A stretch of DNA of 64,000 nt from an uncultured Pseudophaeobacter sp. (GCA_905479575.1 CAJQNB010000069.1:54223-118222); one strand, 5' to 3'. Counted from the stretch's first letter, positions 25,520 through 34,996 are shown. Notes: generated by a model not told the origin, from the letters alone. Numbers and translations: made by a program.

Positions 25520-25537
25520 TTGCTGCAGGTGCAGCAA
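25520..25537. promoter_or_regulatory. PhaR-type operator upstream of phaA
   Basis: TTGCTGC-AGGT-GCAGCAA is a perfect 7-4-7 palindrome that contains CTGC-N4-GCAG, the site pattern known for PhaR of Paracoccus and Rhodobacter. PhaR represses PHB genes and is released by polymer. Located 118 bases upstream of the phaA ATG. Confidence 0.7.
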
Positions 25538-25583
25538 ATGACAGGGTGTCTCAGGGGTTGGGTTCGAGTCAACTGGCATAAGT

Positions 25584-25623
25584 CAAAAACGCAAAGAACC
25601 GCCCGGGGTGCGACCCGAGGCGG
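25584..25623 (-). terminator. terminator of the EAL-domain gene
   Basis: CCGCC-CGGG pairs with CCCG-GGCGG (one bulged A), and on the minus strand the stem is followed by TTCTTTGCGTTTTT. It lies about 90 bases past the EAL gene stop. Confidence 0.65.
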
Positions 25624-25714
25624 CTCAAATTTTTCTGCGGCGCAGCGATTTTTCCGCCCGGGGGCAAGACCTTAAGGAAACGGCACATGGTGGAGGGGCG
25701 CGGTCAACTATGTG

Positions 25715-26557
25715 TTAGGCGCGATTGCGCTGTTTCATCTTCTCCAGCCAGGGGGGCGAAACGGTTGGGGCCCCATAGAGGAAGCCCTGCAGGCAGTCGA
25801 CGCCAATTGAAACCAGAAATTCGGCCTCGGCTTGGGTTTCTACGGATTCTGCCACAATCAACATATCGAACTGTTTGGCGATGCCCACCAGGGCGCGCAC
25901 AACCGCCTGATTGTCGGGACAGTTGCAAATGTTGCGAATAAACTGCCCGTCGATCTTAACCGCATCAAAGTAGAAGTCGCGAAAGTGGCCAATGGCTGTG
26001 GTGCCCGCTCCAAAGTTGTCGAGCGCAAAGGCGATGCCATGCTTTTGCATACGATCCATAAAGTCGATGACCAGTTCCGGGGCCGCCATGGCAGAGGCCT
26101 CGGTGATTTCCAGAACCAGGCGTTCGCCAATGGTTGGGTCCTTTTTCAGAAACCTTTCCAGAACTTTAGCCCAGCGACTGTAGCCGATGGAACGTGCGGA
26201 CATGTTGATAGAGAGACGAATTTGCGGTGATTGAGACAGGGCCCGTAGCCCGTGTTGCAGGGCAAGGCAATCCAGCTCACGACCGATTTCCTTATCATAG
26301 ACCACATGCATAAAGTCACGCGCAGGAATAACCCGGTCGGTGGCGTCCAGAACCCGGATATAACCTTCGTAAAAGGCGATGTCATGGGGCGGCATCGCCT
26401 GCATGACAGGCTGATAGGCCAGCATGGTCTGATCGTGCTTGACCGCATCTGCAACCATATCCAGCGTCGAGTGATCCCGCGAGACCACTGCAGCGGAAAG
26501 CGGATCTTCAGCTCCTTCGGACATATTCGCCCGTCTCAGTTTTCGCTTATTGACCAC
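25715..26557 (-). CDS. EAL-domain protein with degenerate signature
   Basis: A stand-alone EAL domain of 280 residues without a GGDEF or sensor domain; EAL domains hydrolyse or bind c-di-GMP. The motif normally EAL/EVL reads YEGYIRVLD. NMSAR, VLEITEAS, KIDGQFI, AESVET and QGFLYG are recognisable, but the metal-binding DDFG motif is LDNFGAG, with Asn in place of the second Asp. It may be a c-di-GMP receptor or weak enzyme. The GTG start has AGGAGG 7 bases upstream, which decides it over an ATG eleven codons later. Confidence 0.85.
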   Translation of the reverse strand: MVNKRKLRRANMSEGAEDPLSAAVVSRDHSTLDMVADAVKHDQTMLAYQPVMQAMPPHDIAFYEGYIRVLDATDRVIPARDFMHVVYDKEIGRELDCLALQHGLRALSQSPQIRLSINMSARSIGYSRWAKVLERFLKKDPTIGERLVLEITEASAMAAPELVIDFMDRMQKHGIAFALDNFGAGTTAIGHFRDFYFDAVKIDGQFIRNICNCPDNQAVVRALVGIAKQFDMLIVAESVETQAEAEFLVSIGVDCLQGFLYGAPTVSPPWLEKMKQRNRA

Positions 26558-26764
26558 GCTTTGCCTCCTACTGCTGCCGTTTTCTGGGAAAACTATGCGT
26601 CAGCAGGGACTGTCGGGCAAAAGGGTAAATTGAGGCTTAAATCTAAAACTTTAGCCAATCAAATTTGCGGAACTATCGGCGCCTCGCACCTCTGCACGGG
26701 TTGGTTTGAATAGGCGGGTTGGTGACGCGCTGCCATCGCGGCACATCTCTGCCAAAGGGGCTGT

Positions 26765-27688
26765 TCAAAATCCGGGCGTGCCGCTGTCCTGGGGCTGGCG
26801 GGCCAGGTGTTTGGCTTTGATGGTCTCAGAGGTGTCGCGACTGCCATCGTGGCTATAGCCCGGCGGCGCCAGCGCATAGAGCAGCCTTTGCTTCAGGCTC
26901 AACCCCGGTTGTGTCATATCCCGGTAGATTGCCACCCATTCGTGAAAGGCCACCCGCAGGGGATTAAAGGTGGCGATATTGTAGACCAGCCCATAATCCA
27001 CCGGATCGCTGTCCTGTTCCGGTACAAAGGTGCCAAAGATCTTGTCCCAGATGATAAACACCCCGGCGTAGTTGCAATCCAGATAGCGCGGATTGCGGCC
27101 ATGGTGGGCGCGGTGGTGGCTGGGGGTGTTCATCACCGCCTCAAACCAGCGGGGCAGTTTGCCGATGGCTTCGGTGTGGATCCAGAACTGATAGACGAGG
27201 TTGATGCCACCGACAAAGAGCACCAGCGCCGGGTGAAACCCCAACAGCACCAGCGGCGCCCGCACCACCATCATAAAGGTAAAGGTGCCGGTCCAGGTCT
27301 GGCGCAGCGCCGTGGTCAGATTGTAATGCTGGCTGGAGTGGTGATTGACGTGGCTGGCCCAGACCCAGCGGATCCGGTGGCCAAAGCGGTGCACCCAATA
27401 ATAGCGCAGATCATCCAGAACAAAGCAGAGGACGATCACCCCGATCGAGCTGCCAAGGTCCAGCGGCGTAATCTCCCACAAGACCATAAAGAATCCCCAG
27501 GCGATAAAGCCAAGTACAATTCCCGAGGCCACACTGCCGGCCCCCATAATCAGCGAGGTCACTGCATCGCGGGTCTCGTAGCGGCCCCCGCGCCCCTTGA
27601 GCGCGATCCATAGGAATTCGCCGAGGATGGCGGCGATGAAGATCGGCACCGCCAGTTGGGTCACATCAGGAAAGGAAAGCGGATCCAT
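26765..27688 (-). CDS. sterol desaturase / fatty acid hydroxylase family membrane protein
   Basis: A 307-residue di-iron membrane oxygenase-type protein. It has three to four hydrophobic helices (PIFIAAILGEFLWIALKG; IVLGFIAWGFFMVLWEI; ALVLFVGGINLVYQFWI). The histidine clusters of the family are HRFGH, HVNHHSSQHYN and HHRAHHGRNP. Members hydroxylate or desaturate lipids (sterols, carotenoids, ornithine lipids, ether lipids). The substrate here is unknown. It is read after the 141-residue membrane protein gene, 3 bases apart. Confidence 0.88.
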   Translation of the reverse strand: MDPLSFPDVTQLAVPIFIAAILGEFLWIALKGRGGRYETRDAVTSLIMGAGSVASGIVLGFIAWGFFMVLWEITPLDLGSSIGVIVLCFVLDDLRYYWVHRFGHRIRWVWASHVNHHSSQHYNLTTALRQTWTGTFTFMMVVRAPLVLLGFHPALVLFVGGINLVYQFWIHTEAIGKLPRWFEAVMNTPSHHRAHHGRNPRYLDCNYAGVFIIWDKIFGTFVPEQDSDPVDYGLVYNIATFNPLRVAFHEWVAIYRDMTQPGLSLKQRLLYALAPPGYSHDGSRDTSETIKAKHLARQPQDSGTPGF

Positions 27689-27691
27689 CGG

Positions 27692-28117
27692 TTACACCTC
27701 TGTTGCGGTGGCTAATGCGGCGGGGTGGTGGGCAATCAGGCGCTGCCAGTGCTCGGCCTCGGAACCGTTCAGATGCAGCTGCACCCCTGGCGCTGAGAAA
27801 TCAGCCAGGCGGAGGTATAGCCCTTGCCTGGCGGTCTTCATTTCGACATTTTCCAGGCAGCGGGCCACGGTATCAGCGCCAAAGGACCAAACCAGGCCAA
27901 GCGGCGCGCTACCGTCCTCGGGTTGGATAAGAGCGGCATGGCCGTCCTCGGCCAGGGTCAACTGGGCAATGGGGCTGTCGGGGAACTGGCGCAGCCAGGC
28001 CTGCCGCGCCTGATCGGCGCTGAGCAGCCGCAGGTCTGAACGCCCGGTCAGATGCAACAAGACGGCGATCGCCGCGACACCCCCGACAACGAGGATCAAC
28101 AAAAGCTCCAGCGGCAT
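27692..28117 (-). CDS. conserved hypothetical single-span membrane protein
   Basis: A 141-residue protein with an N-terminal anchor (LELLLILVVGGVAAIAVLLHL) and a soluble remainder rich in leucine and alanine (SADQARQAWLRQFPDSPIAQ). It is translated just ahead of the sterol-desaturase-family gene with a 3-base gap, so the two probably work together at the membrane. No family recognised. The 240-bp spacer between it and the TlpA-like gene shows only a short direct repeat, CCTGCAAG, near 28305-28322. Confidence 0.68.
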   Translation of the reverse strand: MPLELLLILVVGGVAAIAVLLHLTGRSDLRLLSADQARQAWLRQFPDSPIAQLTLAEDGHAALIQPEDGSAPLGLVWSFGADTVARCLENVEMKTARQGLYLRLADFSAPGVQLHLNGSEAEHWQRLIAHHPAALATATEV

Positions 28118-28357
28118 TGTCCCCTCCCTGATGATGCCCCGTGGCTCTCAGAATGGCGTTGCAAAGGCGCGGCTGTCAAAGGTGGCGTGGGGGAAAGCCC
28201 ATTTGGGCAGAATGGTTGCTGCTACAGGTGTTTTATTCATCTGGCGGTAAAGCGGATTGTCGAACTGGGCGCTGCAGATGAATAGGCCTAAATGGAGCCG
28301 GCCCTGCAAGCGAACCTGCAAGGCTGACCCCATGTGGGAACGAGAGAGAGTACGAGA

Positions 28358-28930
28358 TTAACTGCCGGTCTCGCTGTCAATCATCGCCGCAATGATCGCC
28401 TTGGCGCTGTCAGAGTTCCACTCGGCATCGCCCAGCAGCCGCGCGACTTCCTCGCCTTCGCGGTTCAAAAGCACGGTAATGGGCAGGCCGATCACCGCCA
28501 TCTCGCGGGCCAGCGCCTGTTTGGGGTCCTGATGGCGCGGCAGATTGGTAATGCCGTTTTCGTCAAAGAACTTGACGATACCGGCTGGCGAGTTGCGCCC
28601 GGCTGCGATGGTCAGGACTTCAAAGTCCTCGCCGCCAAACTCTTGTTGCAGCTCGGCGATCTGCGGCATTTCCTTGCGACAGGGGGCACACCAGGTGGCC
28701 CAGAAGTTCAGCAGCACCACTTTGCCCTGATAGTCCTGCAGGCTGGCTTTGCCGCCGTCATCCTCCAGGAAAAACTCCGTCTGGGAGACCGCACGGGGCT
28801 GCGCATGCACCACCAGGCGTTTCAGGCTGTCGGCGCGCAGGGCCTCTAGTTCGGCCACATCTGCGGCCAATGCCGCATTTGCACCCAGGCCCAGGGCGAT
28901 ATAAAGGGAAAGATGACGTAACAGACGCAT
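28358..28930 (-). CDS. TlpA-like periplasmic thiol-disulfide oxidoreductase
   Basis: A secreted thioredoxin-fold protein of 190 residues. A signal peptide ([16 protein letters not shown]) is followed by [21 protein letters not shown] with the WCAPC active site and the cis-proline loop IGLPITVLL. TlpA/ResA-type proteins keep cysteines reduced, for instance in cytochrome c or oxidase maturation. It diverges from argH with 20 bases between starts, the common rhodobacteral arrangement as far as I recall. Stand-alone. Confidence 0.9.
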   Translation of the reverse strand: MRLLRHLSLYIALGLGANAALAADVAELEALRADSLKRLVVHAQPRAVSQTEFFLEDDGGKASLQDYQGKVVLLNFWATWCAPCRKEMPQIAELQQEFGGEDFEVLTIAAGRNSPAGIVKFFDENGITNLPRHQDPKQALAREMAVIGLPITVLLNREGEEVARLLGDAEWNSDSAKAIIAAMIDSETGS

Positions 28931-28950
28931 ATTATCTCCGGGATTCCACC

Positions 28951-30345
28951 ATGACAGATCAAGCCTCGAACCAGATGTGGGGCGGCCGCTTTGCCGCTGG
29001 CCCAGACGCGATCATGGAGGCGATCAACGCCTCGATCACTTTTGACAAGCGGATGGCTGCCCAGGACATTGCTGGCTCCAGGGCCCATGCAGCGATGTTG
29101 GCCGCAACAGGCGTTATAAGCGATAACGACGCCGAAGCAATTCGGGAAGGCCTGCTCACGGTCTTGTCAGAGATCGAGACCGGAACCTTTCAGTTCTCCA
29201 CCGCGCTGGAAGACATTCACATGAACGTCGAGGCGCGCCTGAAAGAGGTGATCGGCGAACCCGCAGGGCGTTTGCACACGGGCCGGTCGCGCAACGATCA
29301 GGTTGCGACGGATTTCAAACTCTGGGTCCGTGATCAGCTGGACGCGGCCGAGACAGGCCTGCTGGCCTTGATCCGCGCGCTGTTGACCCAGGCCGAGGCA
29401 GGCGCTGACTGGGTGATGCCGGGCTTTACCCACCTGCAGGTGGCGCAGCCGGTGACCTGGGGCCATCACATGATGGCCTATGTGGAAATGTTTGGCCGCG
29501 ACCTGTCCCGGGTCCGCGATGCCCGCAAACGCATGAACGAATCTCCCCTGGGGGCCGCAGCCCTGGCTGGCACCTCCTTTCCCATTGACCGCGAGATGAC
29601 CGCTGCGGCGCTGGGCTTTGACCGGCCTGCGGCGAATTCGCTGGATGCGGTGTCGGATCGTGATTTTGCGCTGGAGTTCCTCTCCTGTGCCTCGATCAGC
29701 GCCATTCACCTGTCGCGCTTTGCTGAAGAGCTGGTGATCTGGTCCTCGGCGCAGTTCCGCTTTGTCACCCTGTCGGATCGCTTCTCAACCGGGTCGTCGA
29801 TCATGCCACAAAAGAAAAACCCCGACGCGGCAGAGCTGATCCGCGCCAAGGTGGGGCGGATCTTTGGTGCCAACACCGCGCTGATGATGGTGATGAAAGG
29901 TCTGCCGCTGGCCTATTCCAAGGACATGCAGGAAGACAAAGAGCAGGTCTTTGATGCCGCCGACAACTGGATGCTGGCTCTGGCAGCGATGGAAGGCATG
30001 GTCAAAGACATGAGCGCCAACCGCGCCGAGCTGGCCGCGGCTGCCGGCTCTGGGTTCTCGACTGCGACCGATCTGGCGGATTGGCTGGTGCGGGTGCTGG
30101 GGCTGCCGTTCCGCGACGCCCATCACGTGACCGGCTCGCTGGTGGCCCTGGCCGAAGGCCGCGGCTGTGACCTGCCAGATCTGACACTAGAAGACATGCA
30201 GGGCGTCCATGGTGAGATCACGCAGGATGTCTTTACTGTTCTTGGCGTTGAGAACTCGGTAAACTCGCGCATGTCCTATGGCGGCACCGCGCCGGCGCAG
30301 GTGCGTGCCCAGGTGGCCCGCTGGACGGCGCTTTTGCAGGCCTGA
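28951..30345 (+). CDS. argH: argininosuccinate lyase
   Basis: Last enzyme of arginine synthesis: cleaves argininosuccinate to arginine and fumarate. The 464-residue protein starts [20 protein letters not shown]. It has [20 protein letters not shown] and the superfamily signature [20 protein letters not shown] (about residues 281-300). The ATG at 28951 is preferred because the open frame upstream overlaps the divergent thioredoxin gene and lacks family similarity. It starts the argH - lipoprotein - lysA run. Confidence 0.96.
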   Translation: MTDQASNQMWGGRFAAGPDAIMEAINASITFDKRMAAQDIAGSRAHAAMLAATGVISDNDAEAIREGLLTVLSEIETGTFQFSTALEDIHMNVEARLKEVIGEPAGRLHTGRSRNDQVATDFKLWVRDQLDAAETGLLALIRALLTQAEAGADWVMPGFTHLQVAQPVTWGHHMMAYVEMFGRDLSRVRDARKRMNESPLGAAALAGTSFPIDREMTAAALGFDRPAANSLDAVSDRDFALEFLSCASISAIHLSRFAEELVIWSSAQFRFVTLSDRFSTGSSIMPQKKNPDAAELIRAKVGRIFGANTALMMVMKGLPLAYSKDMQEDKEQVFDAADNWMLALAAMEGMVKDMSANRAELAAAAGSGFSTATDLADWLVRVLGLPFRDAHHVTGSLVALAEGRGCDLPDLTLEDMQGVHGEITQDVFTVLGVENSVNSRMSYGGTAPAQVRAQVARWTALLQA

Positions 30346-30450
30346 AGCGGCTCTAAAGCTTGTAAACATGAGCGTGGGCAGCCTTGAACTGCGGCCCGCG
30401 CCCCCCATCTAAGCCCGATAGCAACCGGGCCGGTTTCTGGAGGCGTGACA

Positions 30451-30639
30451 ATGAAGACTTGGATGCTCAACTTGATTGGGATCACCGTCCTGACGGCAGG
30501 ATTAAGCGCCTGTGGCGTCGATGGGGAGCCGGTGCGCCCCGCTCTGAATGCGGGCATTGGGGTTTCCAACTCTGGCGTCCATGCCGGTGGCTCGGTTGGG
30601 CTGCAAAAGGGTCCGGTGAGTGTTCTTTTTGGTTTCTAG
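30451..30639 (+). CDS. small lipoprotein at the LptM-like position (argH-lysA)
   Basis: A 62-residue lipoprotein: signal peptide MKTWMLNLIGITVLTAGLSA, lipobox LSAC, then CGVDGEPVRPALNAGIGVSN and a glycine-rich end closing in LFGF. The first residues after the lipid Cys (CGxxGxPxxP) resemble the CGLKGPLYFP start of LptM/YifL, the small lipoprotein encoded next to lysA in other proteobacteria, which helps LptD assembly. The resemblance is short, so this is a hypothesis. GGAGG lies 8 bases before the ATG. Confidence 0.7.
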   Translation: MKTWMLNLIGITVLTAGLSACGVDGEPVRPALNAGIGVSNSGVHAGGSVGLQKGPVSVLFGF

Positions 30640-30713
30640 GTGTTTGCAAGACCTTGGGCTTAGTGCCCGTCATCGTGCAGACGGTCCCCCGGAATGGGCA
30701 GGAGTATTTAACA

Positions 30714-30875
30714 GTGATCCGTATTTTTCTGGTTCTTGGCGTCCTCGGCCTGTCTGCCTGTGATTTGCCGCAGTCCTACGCCCAGGCGCCCAAGCCCGAT
30801 AAGGCAGAACAGCCGCCTGCCTCCGGGGTGCGGGTTTCGGGATATGCCCGCGTCGGTGTTTCACACCACTTCTGA
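30714..30875 (+). CDS. second small lipoprotein upstream of lysA
   Basis: A 53-residue protein from a GTG start (AGGAG 9 bases upstream) with signal peptide MIRIFLVLGVLGLSAC and lipobox LSAC, followed by a proline-rich linker (DLPQSYAQAPKPDKAEQPPA) and VSGYARVGVSHHF. Like its neighbour it ends in an alternating, beta-strand-like segment with a terminal Phe. No family recognised. It sits 101 bases before lysA. Confidence 0.6.
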   Translation: MIRIFLVLGVLGLSACDLPQSYAQAPKPDKAEQPPASGVRVSGYARVGVSHHF

Positions 30876-30976
30876 CTTTTCACAGCTTCCGACCCGGGGC
30901 CTGGGCGATTGCCAAAGCGCAGGTTTTACAGGGAATCATTTGCCAGCCCTGCCGGTTTTGGTCTAATCGCCAAGGC

Positions 30977-32242
30977 ATGGATCACTTTCTCTACCGCGAC
31001 GGCGCGCTTTACGCCGAAGACGTGCCGGTTGCCGAGATTGCGGCTGCCGTGGGCACTCCGTTTTATGTCTATTCCACCGCCACCCTGCAGCGCCATTTCC
31101 GCCTGTTCGACGAGGCGCTGGCGGGCATGGATCATCTGGTTTGCTACGCGATGAAGGCGGCCAGCAATCAGGCTATCCTCAAGACCCTGGCCCAGGTTGG
31201 CGCCGGCATGGATGTGGTCAGCCAGGGCGAATATCTGCGGGCCAAGGCGGCCGGGGTTCCGGGCGACAAGATCGTGTTCTCCGGCGTTGGCAAAACCGCA
31301 GAGGAAATCCGCTGTGCCCTGTCCGGCGGCATTCGCCAGTTCAACGTCGAATCCGAGCCCGAGATGGCCGTGATCAACGCGGTGGCGCTGGAGCTGGGGC
31401 AGGTGGCGCCGATCACCATTCGGGTGAACCCGGATGTGGATGCCAAGACCCATGCCAAGATCGCCACCGGAAAATCCGAGAACAAATTTGGCATCCCCAT
31501 TTCCCGCGCCCGCGAGGTCTATGCCCATGCGGCGACGCTGCCGGGGCTCAAGGTCATTGGCATTGACTGCCATATTGGCTCGCAGCTGACCGATCTGGAG
31601 CCCTTCCGCAAAGCCTATGAAAAAATCGCCGACCTGACCGAAAGCCTGCGCGGCGATGGTCACGACATTCGCCGTCTTGATCTCGGCGGTGGGCTGGGCA
31701 TTCCCTATACCCGCTCGAATGAGGCGCCGCCGCTGCCGGTGGAATATGGCCAGCTGATCAAGGACACGCTGGGCCATCTGGGCTGCGAGATCGAGATCGA
31801 GCCCGGCCGCCTGATCGCGGGTAATGCAGGGCTGATGGTCAGCAAGGTGATCTATGTGAAATCCGGCGAGGATCGCGAGTTTCTGATCGTGGATGGCGCG
31901 ATGAATGACCTGATCCGCCCCGCCATGTATGAGGCGCACCATGATATCGTTGCGGTACATGAGCCCGCACCGGGGATCGAAAACCGCCCCTATGATATCG
32001 TGGGGCCGGTCTGCGAAACTGGCGATACCTTTGCCAAACAACGCGACATGCCACCCCTGACGGCTGGGGATCTCATCGCCTTTCGCAGTGCCGGGGCCTA
32101 TGGCGCGGTGATGGCCAGCGAATACAACTCGCGGCCCCTGATTCCCGAAGTTCTGGTGCACGAGGATCAATTTGCGGTTATTCGCCGACGTCCGGACTTT
32201 GACGAAATGATAAACCGCGATACCATCCCGGAGTGGCTGTAA
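30977..32242 (+). CDS. lysA: diaminopimelate decarboxylase
   Basis: PLP enzyme that converts meso-diaminopimelate to lysine. The 421-residue protein has the PLP lysine in VCYAMKAASNQAIL, HIGSQLTD, the phosphate-binding LDLGGGLGIPY, EPGRLIAGNAG and the substrate Cys motif GPVCETGDTFA. Length is standard. Follows argH and two small lipoproteins on the same strand and is followed by the TIGR02302 gene, an order widely seen in alphaproteobacteria. Confidence 0.96.
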   Translation: MDHFLYRDGALYAEDVPVAEIAAAVGTPFYVYSTATLQRHFRLFDEALAGMDHLVCYAMKAASNQAILKTLAQVGAGMDVVSQGEYLRAKAAGVPGDKIVFSGVGKTAEEIRCALSGGIRQFNVESEPEMAVINAVALELGQVAPITIRVNPDVDAKTHAKIATGKSENKFGIPISRAREVYAHAATLPGLKVIGIDCHIGSQLTDLEPFRKAYEKIADLTESLRGDGHDIRRLDLGGGLGIPYTRSNEAPPLPVEYGQLIKDTLGHLGCEIEIEPGRLIAGNAGLMVSKVIYVKSGEDREFLIVDGAMNDLIRPAMYEAHHDIVAVHEPAPGIENRPYDIVGPVCETGDTFAKQRDMPPLTAGDLIAFRSAGAYGAVMASEYNSRPLIPEVLVHEDQFAVIRRRPDFDEMINRDTIPEWL

Positions 32243-32247
32243 CAGGT

Positions 32248-32264
32248 CCGGCAGAACCTGCCGG
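32248..32264 (+). other. short hairpin after lysA
   Basis: CCGGCAG-aac-CTGCCGG, 6 bases after the lysA stop, without a T tract. It may protect the lysA message or reduce read-through into the next gene. Confidence 0.4.
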
Positions 32265-32302
32265 GTTAGCGGCCACATGCACCGCCCAAAGGAGGCAGAG
32301 CA

Positions 32303-34996
32303 GTGATGGCGCGACCTGGTAAGCAAACGGGTAATCGAACTGGCAAGACTGACCCACGCTTGCATCCCCTGCGATGGCCGCTGCGGCTGACGCAGGCGGG
32401 GCTGGTCTGTGAACGCGCCCTGCGGGCCTTTTGGTCGCTGTTTTCCGTTCTGGCGGTGACAGCTGCAGCGCTGATGCTGGGGCTGCATGAACTGATGTCG
32501 CCGCTTTTGTTCTGGGGCACTGCCGTTGTGGCGCTGGCCGCGATGCTGGCCAGCCTGGTCTTTGGGCTGTGGCGCTTTCGCTATCCCCGCCGGACAGAGG
32601 TGCTGGCGCGGTTGGATGCCAGCCTGCCGGGCCGTCCGGTCAGTGCCTTGCTGGATGCCCAGGCGATTGGGGTTGCGGATGCCGGAGCAACGGCCCTGTG
32701 GCAGGCGCATCAGGCACGCATGGCGCGGGCTGCGGCAATGGCGCGTGCGCCGGCTCCAAACCTGCGGATCGCGGCGGCGGATCCTTTTGCGCTGCGCTAT
32801 GTGGCGCTGGTCTCGCTGCTTATTGCGCTGGTTTTTGGCTCCTTCTGGCGGGTTGGCACGCTTTCGGCCCTGGCGCCGGGGGGCGCTGAGGCGGCAATGG
32901 CTGGCCCCTCCTGGGAGGGCTGGATCGAACCGCCGCTTTATACCGGCCTGCCGGTTCTCTATCTTAATGACCAGCAAGGCGAACGGTTGCAGTTGGCAGA
33001 GGGCAGCCGCATCACCCTGCGGTTTTACGGCGAAGTCGGGGCTTTGACCCTGGTGCAGAGCCTGTCGGTTCAAGACGCGCCTGATGCGCAGGATGACGCG
33101 CAGGATCCGGGGCTTGAACATGACATCGCGGTTGAGCGCTCCGGCAATCTGGAGATCCAGGGACGTGGCGGGCAGCGCTGGGAGGTTGCGGTGGTGCCGG
33201 ATCAACCCCCGAGCATTTCCATAACCGGCCTGCCCGAGCTGATGGAGGACGGCGCCCTGTCGCTGCCCTTCCTGGCGCAGGATGATTACGGGATCGAGGG
33301 CGGCACGGTGCGTATCTCGCTGGACCACCTCGCCCTGTCGCGCCGTCACGGATTGCTGCCGGATCCCGAGACACGCGCCGACATAGAGCTGGACTTGCCG
33401 ATGCCGGTGAGCGGATCGCGACAGGCGTTTGAAGGCCTGTTGATCGAGGATTTTTCCACCCATCCCTGGGCCAATCTGCCAGTGGTGTTCAGCGTCTCGG
33501 TCCGCGATGCGGCGGGGCAGTCCTCGGTCTCGTCAGGGCTGGGGGCACCGCTGGTGGCGCCACGGTTTTTTGATCCCCTGGCGGCAGCCGTGGCGGAACA
33601 GCGCCGGGATTTGATCTGGTCGCGCGGCAACAGCTTGCGCATCACCCAGCTGCTGCGGGCGCTGTCGCACCGCCCCGAGGATCTGTTCCGCGAGGCGGGC
33701 AGCTATCTGCAAATGCGCGGTATTCTGCGCGGGCTTGAGGTGGCTTTGCACCAGGGCAGCGCGACCGAGATGCCAATAAGCGAGGGCCAGCGGGATGAAA
33801 CCGCAGCGGCACTTTGGGCCCTGGCGCAGAGCCTGGAAGAGGGCGATATCGGCGATGCCCTGGAGCGGATGCAGCGGGCCAAGGAGCGCCTAAGCCAAGC
33901 GATGCGAGAAGGGGCAAGCGACGAGGAAATCGCCCGCCTGATGCAGAAACTGCGCGAGGCCACCCAGGATTACATGCGCCAGCTGCAGCGTCAGGCGCAG
34001 CGCGACAATCCGTCGGGAGACAGCGGTGAGGCGCAGGAAAATGCCATGACGCTGAGCCAGCAGGATCTGCAGGCGATGATGGACCGCATTCAGGAATTGA
34101 TGGAACAGGGGCGCATGGCTGAAGCGGAACAGGCGCTGGAAGAGTTCCAGCGGATGATGGAAAACATGCGGATCAGCCAGAGCCAGCAGGGGCAGAACGG
34201 CTCTGACGGTCAGCAGGCGATGGAAGATCTTGGCGAGACCCTGCAAGAGCAACAGGGGCTTTCCGATCAGGCCTTTCGCGATTTGCAGGAACAGTTCAAC
34301 CCCAATGCCCAGGCCGGCGAAAGCCAAGGCAATGAAGGCCGCAGCGGCGGCCAGGGCCGGGGGCAGCAGCACCAGGGCGGCACCGGCGGTGAGGGCCAGT
34401 CCGGCGAAGACGGCAGTCAGGGTCAGGGCGGTCAATCTCCAGGCCAGTCTCCGGGCCAATCCGCTGACGGATCATCCCAGGGCGGTGCCGAGGGGGGATC
34501 AGCCGGTGCGGGTAGCCTGGCCGAACAACAGCAGGCCCTGCGAGAGGCCCTGCGGCGGCAACAACAGGGGCTGCCCCTGGGGCAGGGCGCAGAGGGCGAA
34601 GCCACCAAAGAGGCGCTGGATCGCGCCGGTGAGGCGATGGATGGCGCCGAAGAAGCCCTGCGTCAGGGTGATTTGGCGGAAGCAATTGATCGCCAATCCG
34701 AGGCCATGGAGGCCCTGCGCGAAGGCATGCGTGCTCTGGGGGAGGCAATCGCGCAGAACCAACAACCCGGACAGCAACAGGGCCAGGGGGACAGCGCATC
34801 CTCTGGGCAAGCCGACCCCTTGGGGCGGGATCGCAATGCCGGCGGGCTGGCAGGGGAGCAAAACTCGGAGTTTGGTGATGGCCGGGCGCATCGCCGCGCT
34901 TGGGATCTGCTGGAAGAACTCCGCCGCCGGGTGGGTGAACAAGACCGGGCAGAAGACGAGCGGCGCTATTTTGAACGTCTGTTGGATCAATTCTAA
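32303..34996 (+). CDS. TIGR02302/DUF4175 family membrane protein
   Basis: A large protein of 897 residues. Two or three N-terminal hydrophobic helices (AFWSLFSVLAVTAAALMLGL, LFWGTAVVALAAMLASLVFG, then YVALVSLLIALVFGSF) are followed by a periplasmic-looking beta-rich domain (FYGEVGALTLVQ, PPSISITGLPEL). Then come long charged helices and a Gln/Gly-rich, low-complexity tail from about residue 640. This layout matches the alphaproteobacterial TIGR02302 family of unknown function. GTG is used because AAAGGAGG lies 7 bases upstream; the ATG immediately after is equally possible. Linked to lysA by position only. Confidence 0.88.
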   Translation: MMARPGKQTGNRTGKTDPRLHPLRWPLRLTQAGLVCERALRAFWSLFSVLAVTAAALMLGLHELMSPLLFWGTAVVALAAMLASLVFGLWRFRYPRRTEVLARLDASLPGRPVSALLDAQAIGVADAGATALWQAHQARMARAAAMARAPAPNLRIAAADPFALRYVALVSLLIALVFGSFWRVGTLSALAPGGAEAAMAGPSWEGWIEPPLYTGLPVLYLNDQQGERLQLAEGSRITLRFYGEVGALTLVQSLSVQDAPDAQDDAQDPGLEHDIAVERSGNLEIQGRGGQRWEVAVVPDQPPSISITGLPELMEDGALSLPFLAQDDYGIEGGTVRISLDHLALSRRHGLLPDPETRADIELDLPMPVSGSRQAFEGLLIEDFSTHPWANLPVVFSVSVRDAAGQSSVSSGLGAPLVAPRFFDPLAAAVAEQRRDLIWSRGNSLRITQLLRALSHRPEDLFREAGSYLQMRGILRGLEVALHQGSATEMPISEGQRDETAAALWALAQSLEEGDIGDALERMQRAKERLSQAMREGASDEEIARLMQKLREATQDYMRQLQRQAQRDNPSGDSGEAQENAMTLSQQDLQAMMDRIQELMEQGRMAEAEQALEEFQRMMENMRISQSQQGQNGSDGQQAMEDLGETLQEQQGLSDQAFRDLQEQFNPNAQAGESQGNEGRSGGQGRGQQHQGGTGGEGQSGEDGSQGQGGQSPGQSPGQSADGSSQGGAEGGSAGAGSLAEQQQALREALRRQQQGLPLGQGAEGEATKEALDRAGEAMDGAEEALRQGDLAEAIDRQSEAMEALREGMRALGEAIAQNQQPGQQQGQGDSASSGQADPLGRDRNAGGLAGEQNSEFGDGRAHRRAWDLLEELRRRVGEQDRAEDERRYFERLLDQF

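Larger units (their letters stand above)
25403..25714. other. 312-bp spacer between phaA and the EAL gene
   Basis: Holds the phaA promoter region with its PhaR-type site and, nearer the EAL gene, a terminator hairpin at 25599-25623. A GGTTCGAGTC string at 25561-25570 looks like a tRNA T-loop but no cloverleaf surrounds it. No open frame here looks coding. Confidence 0.6.

Noticed and set aside
25561..25570. GGTTCGAGTC, tRNA T-loop-like string
   Set aside because: No acceptor stem, D-arm or anticodon arm can be formed around it.
30926..33463. Long frame antisense to lysA and the TIGR02302 gene
   Set aside because: Spans two unrelated genes on the opposite strand and shows no domain pattern.
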